64,000 nt of DNA from positions 62,001-126,000 of the IMG/VR virus record IMGVR_UViG_3300017917_000952. The stretch is one strand, 5' to 3'. The notes beneath the pieces were generated by a model that ran no database searches, was not told where the DNA came from, and saw nothing but the letters and a program-made list of their open reading frames with translations. The stretch comes from a virus. This document shows, piece by piece, positions 14,313 to 22,819 of the stretch. The position numbers were made by a program, and so were the translations under genes. Numbering within the stretch: position 1 is the first letter of the stretch; each line of letters begins with the position of its first letter.

Positions 14313-16985
14313 ATGAGTTACGTTGATGCCATATGGGATCGCGAGAAAGACATCATTCATGCTGTCGAGCGAGATCTTAAAAAGGGTAGACTTTATCAAA
14401 CATTCCCAGCCCGCTATCTGTTTTACTATCCAGATGCTAAGGGCAAATATAAATCAATCCACGGCGAAAGCCTATCAAAAGTTACTGCAAAGAATTGGAA
14501 AGAGTTCATTAAAGAACAAAAGATCCATAGCGGTTACAAACTATACGAAAGCGACATCAACCCTGTATTTCGCTGTCTCGAAGAAAACTATCTAGGTAAG
14601 GAACCTCCAAAACTGAATGTAGCGTTTTGGGATATTGAGGTGGACTTCGATCCAGAGCGCGGCTATGCATCGCCCGATGATGCATTTATGCCAATCACTG
14701 CGATTGCCGTTCACCTACAATGGTTAGATACATTAGTCTGTCTTGCTATTCCTCCAAAGACTCTAACAATGGAGCAGGCACAAGAACAGGTTAAAGACTT
14801 TCCTAACACGTTTCTGTTCGAAACAGAATACGAAATGTTAGACACTTTTCTTAACCTAATTGAGGATGCCGACATTCTAAGCGGCTGGAACAGTGAAGGT
14901 TTCGATATGCCGTACACGGTAAATAGAATTATAAAGGTTCTAAGTAAAGAAGATACACGCAGACTGTGCCTTTGGAACCAAATGCCCAAGAAGCGGGAGT
15001 ACGAAAAATATGGAAAAGCGGCTGTTACTTATGACCTGGTTGGTCGTGTTCATTTGGACAGTCTCGAGCTGTACCGCAAATACACATATGAAGAGCGTCA
15101 CACCTACAGACTGGACGCAATTGGGGAAATGGAGATAGGTGAATCAAAGACTGTCTATGAAGGCACACTTGATCAACTATACAATAATGATTTCCGCAAG
15201 TTTATTGAATACAACAGGCAAGACTGTGCGCTGTTAAACAAACTTGATAAGAAATTAAAATTCATTGACCTTGCAAACACCATTGCACATGAAAACACTG
15301 TGTTGCTACAGACTACAATGGGCGCTGTTGCTGTTACGGAACAGGCTATTGTAAATGAAGCACATCACAGAGGACTAATCGTTCCAAGTCGTCCACGTAG
15401 AGATGATACAGTTAATAGTGCGGCTGCTGGTGCGTATGTTGCATATCCTAAAAAAGGACTTCACGACTGGATTGGCTCTATGGACATTAACAGTCTGTAT
15501 CCATCTGTCATTCGTGCATTGAACATGGGTCCAGAAACTATTGTCGGACAGTTAAGGCCAGATTATACTAAAGCAGAAATTGAAGAAAAAACAACTGCTA
15601 AGGGATTAAGTTTTGCCGGCTCATGGGAAGGCAAGTTCGGTAGTAACGAATATGAATTTGTTATGGCACAGGACAAAGCCCACGATATTATCATTGACTG
15701 GGAGAATGGTAGCACTGATGTAATGAGTGGTGCCGAAATTTATAAACTAATATTCGAAAGCGGCAAGCCTTGGATGATAAGTGCGAACGGCACAATCTTT
15801 ACACATGAGCACGAAGGAGTTATTCCCGGATTGCTAAAGCGTTGGTACGCTGAACGTAAAGAAATGCAGGCCAAACTTAAAGAGGCAATTAAGGCCGAAA
15901 ATAAAATCGAAGAAGAATATTGGGACAAGCGTCAGTTGGTTAAAAAGATTAACTTAAACAGTCTGTACGGCGCTATTCTTAATGTGGGCTGTAGATTCTT
16001 TGATGATAGAATCGGACAATCAACTACATTAACAGGACGACAAATTGCACGTCATATGGCTGCAAAAATTAATGAAGTTGTAACAGGCGAGTATGATCAC
16101 GTAGGTAAAGCAATTATCTACGGTGATACAGACTCTGCTTATTTCAGCGCCTATAGCAGTCTTAAAAATGAAATTGCAAAAGGACAAATCCCTTGGGACA
16201 AAGATACCGTTATACAACTATATGACACTGTAGCCAACGAAGTTAACAGCACATTCCCGCAGTTCATGCTCGATGCTTTCCACTGCCCAAAGAGCCGTGG
16301 CGAAGTTATCAAAGCAGGTCGAGAAATTGTTGCTATCAAGGGTCTGTTTATTACTAAGAAACGTTATGCAGTTCTTGTATATGACAAAGAAGGTAAGCGT
16401 AAAGATAAAGACGGCAAGCCGGGAGAAATCAAGGCTATGGGTCTAGATCTGAAGCGTAGCGACACACCTGAATTTATGCAGGAATTCCTAACTGAGATCC
16501 TAACAAAGGTCCTAAATGGCAGCGAAGAAAAAGAAATTCTAGATAGAATTGTCGAGTTCAGAACCGAATTTAAGGCTCGACCTGGTTGGGAGAAAGGTAG
16601 TCCAAAACGTGCAAACAATATTACAGACTACGAGGAAAAAGAAAAGAAAGCAGGCAAGGCAAATATGCCCGGTCATGTCCGAGCAAGTATTAATTGGAAT
16701 ACTCTCCGCAGAATGAACGGTGACAAATACAGTATGCAAATTGTCGACGGTATGAAGGTTATCGTCTGCAAGTTAAAGTCCAATCCTCTAGGATTTACCA
16801 GTGTTGCATATCCTGTAGATGAACTACGTTTACCTAAGTGGTTTATGGAACTGCCGTTTGATCACGGAGAAATGGAAGCCACCATTATTAACAACAAGGT
16901 TGAAAACCTTATTGGTGTACTGGAATGGGATTTGAACAGTACACAAGAAACAAACACATTTGGTAGTTTATTCAGTTTTGAATAA
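14313..16985 (+). CDS. 43: Replicative DNA polymerase, family B (T4 gp43-like)
   Basis: 890 residues, close to T4 gp43 (898). The 3'-5' exonuclease motifs are DIE (Asp107, Glu109), NSEGFD and YNRQD. The polymerase motifs are A, DINSLYPS (Asp391), B, KKINLNSLYG, and C, YGDTDS (Asp605, Asp607). All catalytic aspartates are present, so it should be a proofreading replicase. The C-terminus NTFGSLFSFE is placed like the clamp-binding tail of T4/RB69 polymerase, and a nearly identical peptide recurs in the DpdA-like protein at 18119. The leader carries two operator-like hairpins, suggesting autogenous control. The sliding-clamp gene follows behind its own promoter. Confidence 0.97.
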   Translation: MSYVDAIWDREKDIIHAVERDLKKGRLYQTFPARYLFYYPDAKGKYKSIHGESLSKVTAKNWKEFIKEQKIHSGYKLYESDINPVFRCLEENYLGKEPPKLNVAFWDIEVDFDPERGYASPDDAFMPITAIAVHLQWLDTLVCLAIPPKTLTMEQAQEQVKDFPNTFLFETEYEMLDTFLNLIEDADILSGWNSEGFDMPYTVNRIIKVLSKEDTRRLCLWNQMPKKREYEKYGKAAVTYDLVGRVHLDSLELYRKYTYEERHTYRLDAIGEMEIGESKTVYEGTLDQLYNNDFRKFIEYNRQDCALLNKLDKKLKFIDLANTIAHENTVLLQTTMGAVAVTEQAIVNEAHHRGLIVPSRPRRDDTVNSAAAGAYVAYPKKGLHDWIGSMDINSLYPSVIRALNMGPETIVGQLRPDYTKAEIEEKTTAKGLSFAGSWEGKFGSNEYEFVMAQDKAHDIIIDWENGSTDVMSGAEIYKLIFESGKPWMISANGTIFTHEHEGVIPGLLKRWYAERKEMQAKLKEAIKAENKIEEEYWDKRQLVKKINLNSLYGAILNVGCRFFDDRIGQSTTLTGRQIARHMAAKINEVVTGEYDHVGKAIIYGDTDSAYFSAYSSLKNEIAKGQIPWDKDTVIQLYDTVANEVNSTFPQFMLDAFHCPKSRGEVIKAGREIVAIKGLFITKKRYAVLVYDKEGKRKDKDGKPGEIKAMGLDLKRSDTPEFMQEFLTEILTKVLNGSEEKEILDRIVEFRTEFKARPGWEKGSPKRANNITDYEEKEKKAGKANMPGHVRASINWNTLRRMNGDKYSMQIVDGMKVIVCKLKSNPLGFTSVAYPVDELRLPKWFMELPFDHGEMEATIINNKVENLIGVLEWDLNSTQETNTFGSLFSFE

Positions 16986-16993
16986 AAAATCTG

Positions 16994-17022
16994 TTGACTT
17001 TTTACTACCGCCTAAATAAAAT
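16994..17022 (+). promoter_or_regulatory. Sigma-70 promoter for the sliding clamp
   Basis: TTGACT at 16994-16999 and TAAAAT at 17017-17022, 17-base spacer, starting 8 bases after the polymerase stop. The predicted start site near 17029 leaves a short leader with AAGGA before ATG 17042. Confidence 0.7.
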
Positions 17023-17041
17023 TAACAAAAGGATTATAATC

Positions 17042-17776
17042 ATGAAAGCAATCTTACAAGACATCGTCGCACATACAAACAAACTAGGGTTTTTAAATAT
17101 CGTTAAAGTAACAGGTACTAAAGATAAAACTCTAGTCGACAGTATGGCTGATGACCGTAGCGTTATTATGTACGCAGAAACAAAGGACCCACAGCCAAGT
17201 ATGCAGGGTGTGTTCGGTATGCCTCAACTCGAAAAACTTCGTTATCTTGTTGACGGTAAAGAATACCAAGACGATGCCAAGATCGAAGTTGTTACAGCAG
17301 ATCGAAACGGTGAGACTATTCCTGTAGGCTTACACTTTGAAAACAAAGACGGTGACTTCAAGAACGACTATCGTTTTATGAACACTGAGATTATTAACGA
17401 GAAACTTAAGACTGTTAAGTTCCGTGGTGTTAACTGGCATGTTGAAGTTGAACCTACGGTTAGTGCTATCCAGCGTTTCCAATTCCAAGCAGGTGCAAAT
17501 ACAGAACATACAACGTTCCTTGCAAAGACTGACGGAGATAAACTTGTGTTTGTTTTTGGTGATCAAAGCACTCACGGTGGCGAGTTTGTTTTTGCATCTG
17601 GCATTACTGGAAAGATCACAAAGGCATGGACATGGCCTGTTAACAGCGTTCTAAGTATTCTTAAGATCGCAGACGGTAACAATACTAAAATGAGTTTTAG
17701 TAACGACGGTGCTATGCAGATCGAATTAGACAGTGGCATTGCTACTTACAAATATATCATTCCTGCACAAGCATGA
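17042..17776 (+). CDS. 45: DNA polymerase sliding clamp (gp45-like)
   Basis: 244 residues from ATG 17042 behind AAGGA. The overall size and pattern of two PCNA-like subdomains fit T4 gp45 (228 residues), a trimeric ring. The C-terminal half (TWPVNSVLSILKIADG, KMSFSNDGAMQIELDSG, ATYKYIIPAQA) is the clearest match. The N-terminus is diverged but reads as in aquatic T4-like phages (HTNKLGFLNIVKVTG, ESMADDRS-like region, QGVFGMPQLEKL). The clamp tethers gp43 and, in T4, activates gp55-dependent late transcription. Loader genes 44/62 are not in this window. The stop overlaps the next start as ATGA. Confidence 0.82.
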   Translation: MKAILQDIVAHTNKLGFLNIVKVTGTKDKTLVDSMADDRSVIMYAETKDPQPSMQGVFGMPQLEKLRYLVDGKEYQDDAKIEVVTADRNGETIPVGLHFENKDGDFKNDYRFMNTEIINEKLKTVKFRGVNWHVEVEPTVSAIQRFQFQAGANTEHTTFLAKTDGDKLVFVFGDQSTHGGEFVFASGITGKITKAWTWPVNSVLSILKIADGNNTKMSFSNDGAMQIELDSGIATYKYIIPAQA

Positions 17777-18126
17777 TCAATAACATATCAGGCATGAATA
17801 ATGTTGTCGTTATGAACGGCAACTCGTTCATGCCGTATGTAAACATGTCAAACCCTAGTGCTGGCATAGTCCGATACAATGGTAGTAACCAAAGTATGGA
17901 AGTGTATGACGGAAATAGTTGGTTGACTATGAATAATAATCATGTTAATATCGATCTGTCTGGTGCTGCTAATGCCGCCATTGCTTGGGCTATGAATAAG
18001 ATGGCAGAAGAAGCACAGTTAGAAAAGATGGCGGCAGAGCACCCTGCTGTAAAGGCAGCATATGAAAATATGAAACGTGCCGCAGAACAATTAAAAGCAA
18101 CAATAATATTGAGTAAAGATGAGTAA
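17773..18126 (+). CDS. Unknown protein with fibre-like N-terminus
   Basis: 117 residues, coupled to gp45 (ATGA) and to the DpdA-like gene (8-base overlap). Residues ~1-60 are Asn/Met/Val-rich with a GIVRYNGSNQSMEVYDGNSWLTM segment, a small beta pattern frequent in phage fibre and virion proteins. Residues ~65-112 are an Ala/Glu/Lys-rich amphipathic helix, probably a coiled coil. Its place between clamp and modification gene argues for a non-structural job, but none can be named. Confidence 0.65.
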   Translation: MINNISGMNNVVVMNGNSFMPYVNMSNPSAGIVRYNGSNQSMEVYDGNSWLTMNNNHVNIDLSGAANAAIAWAMNKMAEEAQLEKMAAEHPAVKAAYENMKRAAEQLKATIILSKDE

Positions 18127-19675
18127 CCCACCACGCAACCTAACACCGTTGCAGAAAGATTATGCTGTATATCTTCCTGCCATTAGTAGTTTCTACAGCA
18201 CCTATGTCGCAAAACAACGTCTAGAAGAATTTGTACCCAAGGATCGTATCCCTGCAGGATTTGATCGAGGAATTGAGGGTATGAACTTTCTTAACCCCGA
18301 ACAGGGCTACTTTACCTACAAGTATGCTCTATATTCTGCAGGTCACGCACAGTTAGATATTGTTAAGGCACAAACGCAAGAGTCAATGATCCAACAACGC
18401 GATAGAGGTAACTCTTTAATCTTAGGTGACTCCGGTGGGTATCAGATCGGTAAAGGCGTTCTTAAATTTGACTGGCTTAACTTTGAAGGCAAGGAAGCAA
18501 ACAAAACACGTCAACAGATTTTAGAATGGCTAGAAGCAACCGCCGATTGGTCAATGATGCTCGACGTTCCTACATGGGCCTGCGATCACATCCATAGTCC
18601 AAAGACTGGACTAAAAACATTTGACGATTGTCTAGACAAGACACGCTTCAATAACGATTACTTCCTTAAGAACCGCCTAGGTGCTACTAAGTGGCTTAAT
18701 GTTCTACAAGGCAGTGATTGGGATACTGCCGAAAAATGGTATAACGGTGTAAAAGAATTCAGCGATCCTAAAGGCAAGTATGCCGGTAAGGAAGCCGAAG
18801 GGTGGGCCTTCGGTGGTGCTAACATGTGTAAAATGGATATTACACTCAAGCGTCTAATGACCTTGCGTGAAGATGGTTTGCTGAAAGGCAAAAACTGGAT
18901 CCACTTCCTGGGTACAGCACAGTTAGATTGGTCGTGCTATCTAACGCAAATTCAACGTCAAATTAGGAAACACATCAATGAAGAAATTACCATATCTTTT
19001 GACTGCGCCTCACCGTTCATCGCAACAGCACACGGACTCGTCTACACAAACGCAGTCCACACGCCCAAAAGGTGGAGTGTTATTATGGACAAAGCCCCAG
19101 ATAACAAAGCACTTTCAGGAAGCGACATCCCGTTCCCATTCGAAAGCGAATTCGGTCGCAGGTTAACATTAGGTGATATCTGTTACTATGCTCCAGGTAT
19201 GCTTAACAAGATTGGCAAAGAAGGTAAAACTTCTTGGGATAGTTTTGCTTATGCACTTATGATGGGTCATAATGTCGAGTGTCATATTATTGCTGTACAA
19301 CGAGCACAGCAGTTAATGGACATTGAAGTTGCAAAGACCAAGGGTAAGATCAACTGGAAACACTGGAAGAAAGTAAAGTCCGGAGACATGAGTGACGAAT
19401 ACAGTGATTGGGTTCCTCGCAATATCCTATACTTCTCGAACTTTATCGAAGACCTGTTCAACACCAAAACAAAAGCAGAAGCATTTGAAATGATCGAGCA
19501 AGCAGGTCCTTTCTTACGCAGTCTAGAAGGTGCCCGACTGCAAGGTGGTCCTGCACAGAATACATTCGGTAACTTGTTTGAAATTGAAACGGTTACAGAT
19601 CAAAACGAAATCGATCTTGCTAACCCAGACGACGACGATCTAAGAGCGCTTGAAGAAGGTATTACAGGAGAATAA
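18119..19675 (+). CDS. dpdA: DpdA-like DNA guanine transglycosylase (TGT superfamily)
   Basis: 518 residues. The fold is that of tRNA-guanine transglycosylase: the substrate-pocket motif GDSGGYQIG with Asp104 (Asp102 in Zymomonas TGT), LDVPTWA, a Gly-rich FGGANMC, and FDCASPF with Asp295 in the place of the nucleophile Asp280. The tRNA-type zinc signature (CxCxxC...H) is absent. DpdA proteins of phages and bacteria exchange guanine in DNA for a 7-deazaguanine such as preQ0 or its derivatives, which protects DNA from restriction. A QueE-like gene at 24625 supports the pathway. Near the C-terminus (19559-19588) lies NTFGNLFEIE, matching the polymerase tail NTFGSLFSFE, followed by an acidic end. 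It is co-transcribed with the clamp. A tRNA substrate is less likely but not excluded. Confidence 0.85.
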   Translation: MSNPPRNLTPLQKDYAVYLPAISSFYSTYVAKQRLEEFVPKDRIPAGFDRGIEGMNFLNPEQGYFTYKYALYSAGHAQLDIVKAQTQESMIQQRDRGNSLILGDSGGYQIGKGVLKFDWLNFEGKEANKTRQQILEWLEATADWSMMLDVPTWACDHIHSPKTGLKTFDDCLDKTRFNNDYFLKNRLGATKWLNVLQGSDWDTAEKWYNGVKEFSDPKGKYAGKEAEGWAFGGANMCKMDITLKRLMTLREDGLLKGKNWIHFLGTAQLDWSCYLTQIQRQIRKHINEEITISFDCASPFIATAHGLVYTNAVHTPKRWSVIMDKAPDNKALSGSDIPFPFESEFGRRLTLGDICYYAPGMLNKIGKEGKTSWDSFAYALMMGHNVECHIIAVQRAQQLMDIEVAKTKGKINWKHWKKVKSGDMSDEYSDWVPRNILYFSNFIEDLFNTKTKAEAFEMIEQAGPFLRSLEGARLQGGPAQNTFGNLFEIETVTDQNEIDLANPDDDDLRALEEGITGE

Positions 19676-19676
19676 C

Positions 19677-20087
19677 ATGGCAACGTGGAAAATTTCTAAT
19701 AGAGACAAAAAGAATTGTGAAGAAAGACAATTCTGGGTCAAGGACGGACAGACTATTACTAGAATTGAAGGATTCCGTTGGGGATCATTTACTGTAGAAA
19801 CGTCCGACGATGAACCGCCTGAGGGAATTACTGAAGAAAACGAAGACGGTATCGACATGTACAGTTATTTCGGCGACAACGCAGAAGACGGTGCTGAACT
19901 AGATATGATGGATGACGGCTGCTACGGCGACTGGGAGTTTCCGGAGGGCATGGACGAGGAAGAACAAGAACGTATCATCGAAGGATGGGACGAAGATAGT
20001 TATGAATTTATGGAAGGCGACGGTTGGGTCAATGACGAAACCGAGGCGTGGTTATTTGGACCCCTTAATATTGAAAAGGTAAACTAA
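19677..20087 (+). CDS. Highly acidic protein of unknown function
   Basis: 136 residues from ATG 19677 with AGGAG upstream. By my count about 41 residues are Asp/Glu against about 10 Lys/Arg. It opens with a basic Trp-containing segment (ATWKISNRDKKN), then FWVKDGQTITRIEGFRWGSFTVE, after which acidic clusters with aromatics dominate (MMDDGCYGDWEFPEGMDEEE, WDEDSYEFMEGDGW). The charge would allow DNA mimicry, but this is inference. It directly follows the DpdA-like gene in the same operon. Confidence 0.75.
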   Translation: MATWKISNRDKKNCEERQFWVKDGQTITRIEGFRWGSFTVETSDDEPPEGITEENEDGIDMYSYFGDNAEDGAELDMMDDGCYGDWEFPEGMDEEEQERIIEGWDEDSYEFMEGDGWVNDETEAWLFGPLNIEKVN

Positions 20088-20088
20088 A

Positions 20089-20385
20089 ATGGCACGGAAA
20101 AAGAAAACTGAAGAGCAAGTTATTGCCGAAGTATCTAAACTAATTGCAGAAGAAACACTTCAGGCTACTGAACCAAAAAAGAAGAAAGTAAAAGAAGTAT
20201 GGCCAAAAGTGATCCAAGGCAGTCATAGCACTAGAACCGAATACGAAGATGGTCGCGTAGACTTTGTTACAGATTGGGATGCTCTGCAAAGAGATGTAAG
20301 AGAAGCACTAGCCGCATACGAACTTAGCCAAAAGAAGCCTGCGGTGAAAGCCAAAATGGTTCGTAAAAAGAAAGTTTCTGAGTAA
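20089..20385 (+). CDS. Small basic/acidic protein of unknown function
   Basis: 98 residues starting one base after the previous stop. Both termini are lysine-rich (MARKKKTEEQ; KAKMVRKKKVSE) around a helical core (EEQVIAEVSKLIAEETLQA) and a short central strand region (TRTEYEDGRVDFVTDWDALQRD). It could be a nucleic-acid-associated adaptor. No domain is recognised. It ends 17 bases before a new promoter, so it closes the clamp-dpdA operon. Confidence 0.7.
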   Translation: MARKKKTEEQVIAEVSKLIAEETLQATEPKKKKVKEVWPKVIQGSHSTRTEYEDGRVDFVTDWDALQRDVREALAAYELSQKKPAVKAKMVRKKKVSE

Positions 20386-20402
20386 TTTGGTAAAATTAGT
20401 AG

Positions 20403-20431
20403 TTGACTATTATCCAAAGTTTTGCTATATT
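20403..20431 (+). promoter_or_regulatory. Sigma-70 promoter giving a nearly leaderless mRNA
   Basis: TTGACT at 20403-20408 and TATATT at 20426-20431, spacer 17. Initiation about 7 bases downstream would fall on ATG 20438 itself. Confidence 0.65.
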
Positions 20432-20437
20432 AATAAT

Positions 20438-20962
20438 ATGAAACGTGATTACACTGATGGTAATTTAGATGATGTAAACTTCTTCTTTGGAGAAGAAGTT
20501 GAACACACACCGGCATATGGTATGGACACTCTATTCGTAGTCGGCGTCCAACCAATTGAAACTATTGAACATTACCTATCAGGTACTACATACCAAACAA
20601 AGCATATTTTCTTCGGGGCCAATCATAGTTTTAATCCAAAAGATAATCTCGATTGGCAACGTTGGGAATCTATGATTCAGCACTTTTTAGATAAAGATTA
20701 TCTATGCAGTCTCGACATTCCGATGAGTGCTGTTGAAGAATTTCACGAAGGTGGCCTTTGTGAATCGGATAACTTTATTCCCCAAATTCGTGTTCCTATT
20801 CCGTACATTCGTCTCTGGAATTATAACACAATGATTAAAATCGACGACAAAGACTTCAAAGCCACTAATCCCGGTGTATGGAGTCATAGTCTGCATAAAT
20901 TAATGGACCGAGAGTGCTTTACTGACTGGTCTAAATATAAAAACGATAAGGTAATGAAATGA
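20438..20962 (+). CDS. Conserved phage protein of unknown function
   Basis: 174 residues from ATG 20438, chosen because upstream in-frame starts lie before the -10 box. The sequence is acidic and aromatic with a strong N-terminal block (DDVNFFFGEEVEHTPAYG, TLFVVGVQPIETIE) and a central HIFFGANHSFNPKDN, then repeated strands and a C-terminal helix (SHSLHKLMDRECFTDWSKYK). Several conserved-looking His, Asp and Glu residues could bind metal, but no catalytic motif is recognised. It leads an operon of small genes running to the glycosyltransferase. Confidence 0.75.
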   Translation: MKRDYTDGNLDDVNFFFGEEVEHTPAYGMDTLFVVGVQPIETIEHYLSGTTYQTKHIFFGANHSFNPKDNLDWQRWESMIQHFLDKDYLCSLDIPMSAVEEFHEGGLCESDNFIPQIRVPIPYIRLWNYNTMIKIDDKDFKATNPGVWSHSLHKLMDRECFTDWSKYKNDKVMK

Positions 20963-21135
20963 TTAATTCAAAAATTGTCAAGGGTGTTCCTAAAGAAGAT
21001 GCCCAAGAAAAACTGTTTAAGTTGCTCGAAAGTATTGACTGGAAGTTGTGGGAAATGTATAATATGATGAAAGACAATCTTCCTGCAAAAAACGAAACTG
21101 CTTCTAAAACAAAAAAGAAGGCCGAAAATGAGTGA
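20959..21135 (+). CDS. 58-residue unknown protein
   Basis: Short gene ATG 20959 to TGA 21135, overlapping the previous gene as ATGA and the next by 8 bases. The product is a helical, Lys/Glu-rich peptide (KEDAQEKLFKLLESIDWKLW, EMYNMMKDN) with a very basic end (SKTKKKAENE). The tight overlaps on both sides support it as real. No function is evident. Confidence 0.65.
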   Translation: MINSKIVKGVPKEDAQEKLFKLLESIDWKLWEMYNMMKDNLPAKNETASKTKKKAENE

Positions 21136-21511
21136 ACGCAATATGATCTGGGTTACTTTTCGCAAGGAAGGTATTCACATGTACCCAGCGGCTGCAACAG
21201 ATCCTAATCTTAAAACAGGTGACGAATATGACGTTAGTTTCCTCGGTACTCCACATCGTCATATCTTCCATTTCAAAGTCTATATTCAAGTATTTCACGA
21301 TGATCGTGATATTGAGTTTATTCAGTTTAAGCGTTGGCTAGAGAAGTGCTATAGCGACGGCACACTCGAGCTCAACCACAAATCCTGCGAGATGATTGCA
21401 CGAGAACTTCATGCAACTATCAAGGCAAGATATCCAGGTCGTAAGATTTGGATTGACGTAAGTGAAGACGGCGAAAATGGCTGCTTCATTAAATTTCCAT
21501 CAACCCTTTAA
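21128..21511 (+). CDS. Conserved phage protein, possible T-fold (QueD/QueF-like) domain
   Basis: 127 residues. It has a compact alpha/beta pattern: WVTFRKEGIHMYP, then PHRHIFHFKVYIQVFHDD, IEFIQFKRWLEK, a helix starting SCEMIARELHATI, and a final strand KIWIDVSEDGENGCFIKF. This order (HxH-containing strand, strand plus long helix, helix starting near a conserved Glu, edge strand) resembles the T-fold of QueD and QueF, enzymes of 7-deazaguanine synthesis, but key residues are not clearly conserved. The neighbouring DpdA- and QueE-like genes make the idea attractive. The alternative is an unrelated small phage protein. Confidence 0.7.
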   Translation: MSERNMIWVTFRKEGIHMYPAAATDPNLKTGDEYDVSFLGTPHRHIFHFKVYIQVFHDDRDIEFIQFKRWLEKCYSDGTLELNHKSCEMIARELHATIKARYPGRKIWIDVSEDGENGCFIKFPSTL

Positions 21512-21525
21512 TTAGGAAACACAAC

Positions 21526-21777
21526 ATGTCGATTCCGGCATACATTCAAAAAACTCTCGTTATGAAGCCCGAAGTTACCAAGATCTTTGATGACCTCGAA
21601 AAATGGCACGATCACTGCCGCTTTGAATTGATCAACTTTGATCCTAAGGACCTGTACCGGTCCAAGGAATATAAGGATTGGTCTCGAGGCTTTGAAAAGA
21701 AGCCATGGAATGGCGAGCGTAAGCCATACCAAGGTAAGAATCCGAGATATTCGAATGGCGAACGTTTTTCTCGTTGA
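21526..21777 (+). CDS. Small conserved phage protein of unknown function
   Basis: 83 residues behind an AGGAAA ribosome site, 14 bases after the previous stop and overlapping the glycosyltransferase start by 23 bases. The N-terminal half is an ordered helix-rich segment (IPAYIQKTLVMKPEVTKIFD, LEKWHDHCRFELINFDP). The C-terminal half is basic and disordered, rich in Arg, Lys, Trp and Asn (GFEKKPWNGERKPYQGKNPR). RNA or DNA binding would suit the tail, but nothing specific can be assigned. Confidence 0.7.
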   Translation: MSIPAYIQKTLVMKPEVTKIFDDLEKWHDHCRFELINFDPKDLYRSKEYKDWSRGFEKKPWNGERKPYQGKNPRYSNGERFSR

Positions 21778-22819
21778 TCTAGAAAGCGTAGAAACAAGGT
21801 ACACGGGTCAATGGAAGGCCCATGTACCTTCCTTACTACGAAAGGCAGGACATAATGTTCAAGTTATTTCGGGACCTACTGATATTCCTGCATCAACTAC
21901 CCCAGGCGCTTTTCTTAACTTTGGCGGAACGAATATCTACAAAGCATCCCAAGTGGAGCAGATGGGTCGTTTATTCTGCGCCGGAACTGTCAGCCCTGGC
22001 GATCATTTTCTTTTTACTGATGCTTGGCATCCTGGTATCATTAATCTTCGATATATGAGCGAGCTTCTTAACATTCCTGTTAAGATTCACGCATTATGGC
22101 ATGCTGGTAGTTACGACCCCCAAGACTTCTTAGGACGTCTTATCGGAGATGCTCCGTGGGTTAGACACGCTGAGAAAAGTTTTTATCATGCGATTGACCA
22201 TAACTATTTTGCTACGCAGTTTCATATAAAACTATTCTGCGAAACTCTATTAGGTTTTACTCCTGCTGAAAAACTGTACGACACTAAAATTGTACGCACA
22301 GGCTGGCCAATGGAATATATGGTTGATACTCTTACTCCATATAAAGGTATGGACAAGAGAAATCTTATTTTGTTTCCGCATAGACTGGCTCCAGAGAAGC
22401 AGGTGGAAATTTTTAGAGATTTGAAAGAACACTTACCTCAATATGAATTTGTTATTTGTCAAGAACAAGAATTGACAAAGAATGAATATCATAATTTGCT
22501 AGGAGAAGCAAAGATGGTGTTTAGCGCCAACTTACAAGAGACACTTGGTATTAGTTGGTATGAAGGCGCTATCGTTGATGCTATTCCTATGATGCCAGAC
22601 AGACTAAGTTACAGTGAAATGGCCTATGCTACATTTAAGTATCCTAGTGAATGGACTGAGTCATACACAGCGTACACAGAGCACCGTCAAGAGTTATGTG
22701 CTAAAATAATTCAATACATGGACAATTACGAAAAGTTCTTGCCTACGTTGAGAAAACAGACACAAGACTTAACAACAAACTTTTTTAGTGCAAATGGTTT
22801 ACTGGAGAACATTAAATGA
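21755..22819 (+). CDS. GT-B fold glycosyltransferase
   Basis: 354 residues from ATG 21755. The N-terminal Rossmann-like half starts NVFLVDLESVETRYTGQW and binds an unknown acceptor. The C-terminal half shows family GT1/GT4 features: LFPHRLAPEKQ (donor phosphate loop), VICQEQELTKNEYHNLLGEAKM, and ETLGISWYEGAIVDAIPMM, corresponding to the nucleotide-sugar-binding E-x7-E region. It should transfer a sugar from a nucleotide donor. In T4 such enzymes glucosylate modified cytosine in DNA. Here the acceptor could be a modified base, a tail protein or a host surface component. It overlaps the cupin gene (ATGA) and lies inside the accessory/modification block. Confidence 0.75.
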   Translation: MANVFLVDLESVETRYTGQWKAHVPSLLRKAGHNVQVISGPTDIPASTTPGAFLNFGGTNIYKASQVEQMGRLFCAGTVSPGDHFLFTDAWHPGIINLRYMSELLNIPVKIHALWHAGSYDPQDFLGRLIGDAPWVRHAEKSFYHAIDHNYFATQFHIKLFCETLLGFTPAEKLYDTKIVRTGWPMEYMVDTLTPYKGMDKRNLILFPHRLAPEKQVEIFRDLKEHLPQYEFVICQEQELTKNEYHNLLGEAKMVFSANLQETLGISWYEGAIVDAIPMMPDRLSYSEMAYATFKYPSEWTESYTAYTEHRQELCAKIIQYMDNYEKFLPTLRKQTQDLTTNFFSANGLLENIK

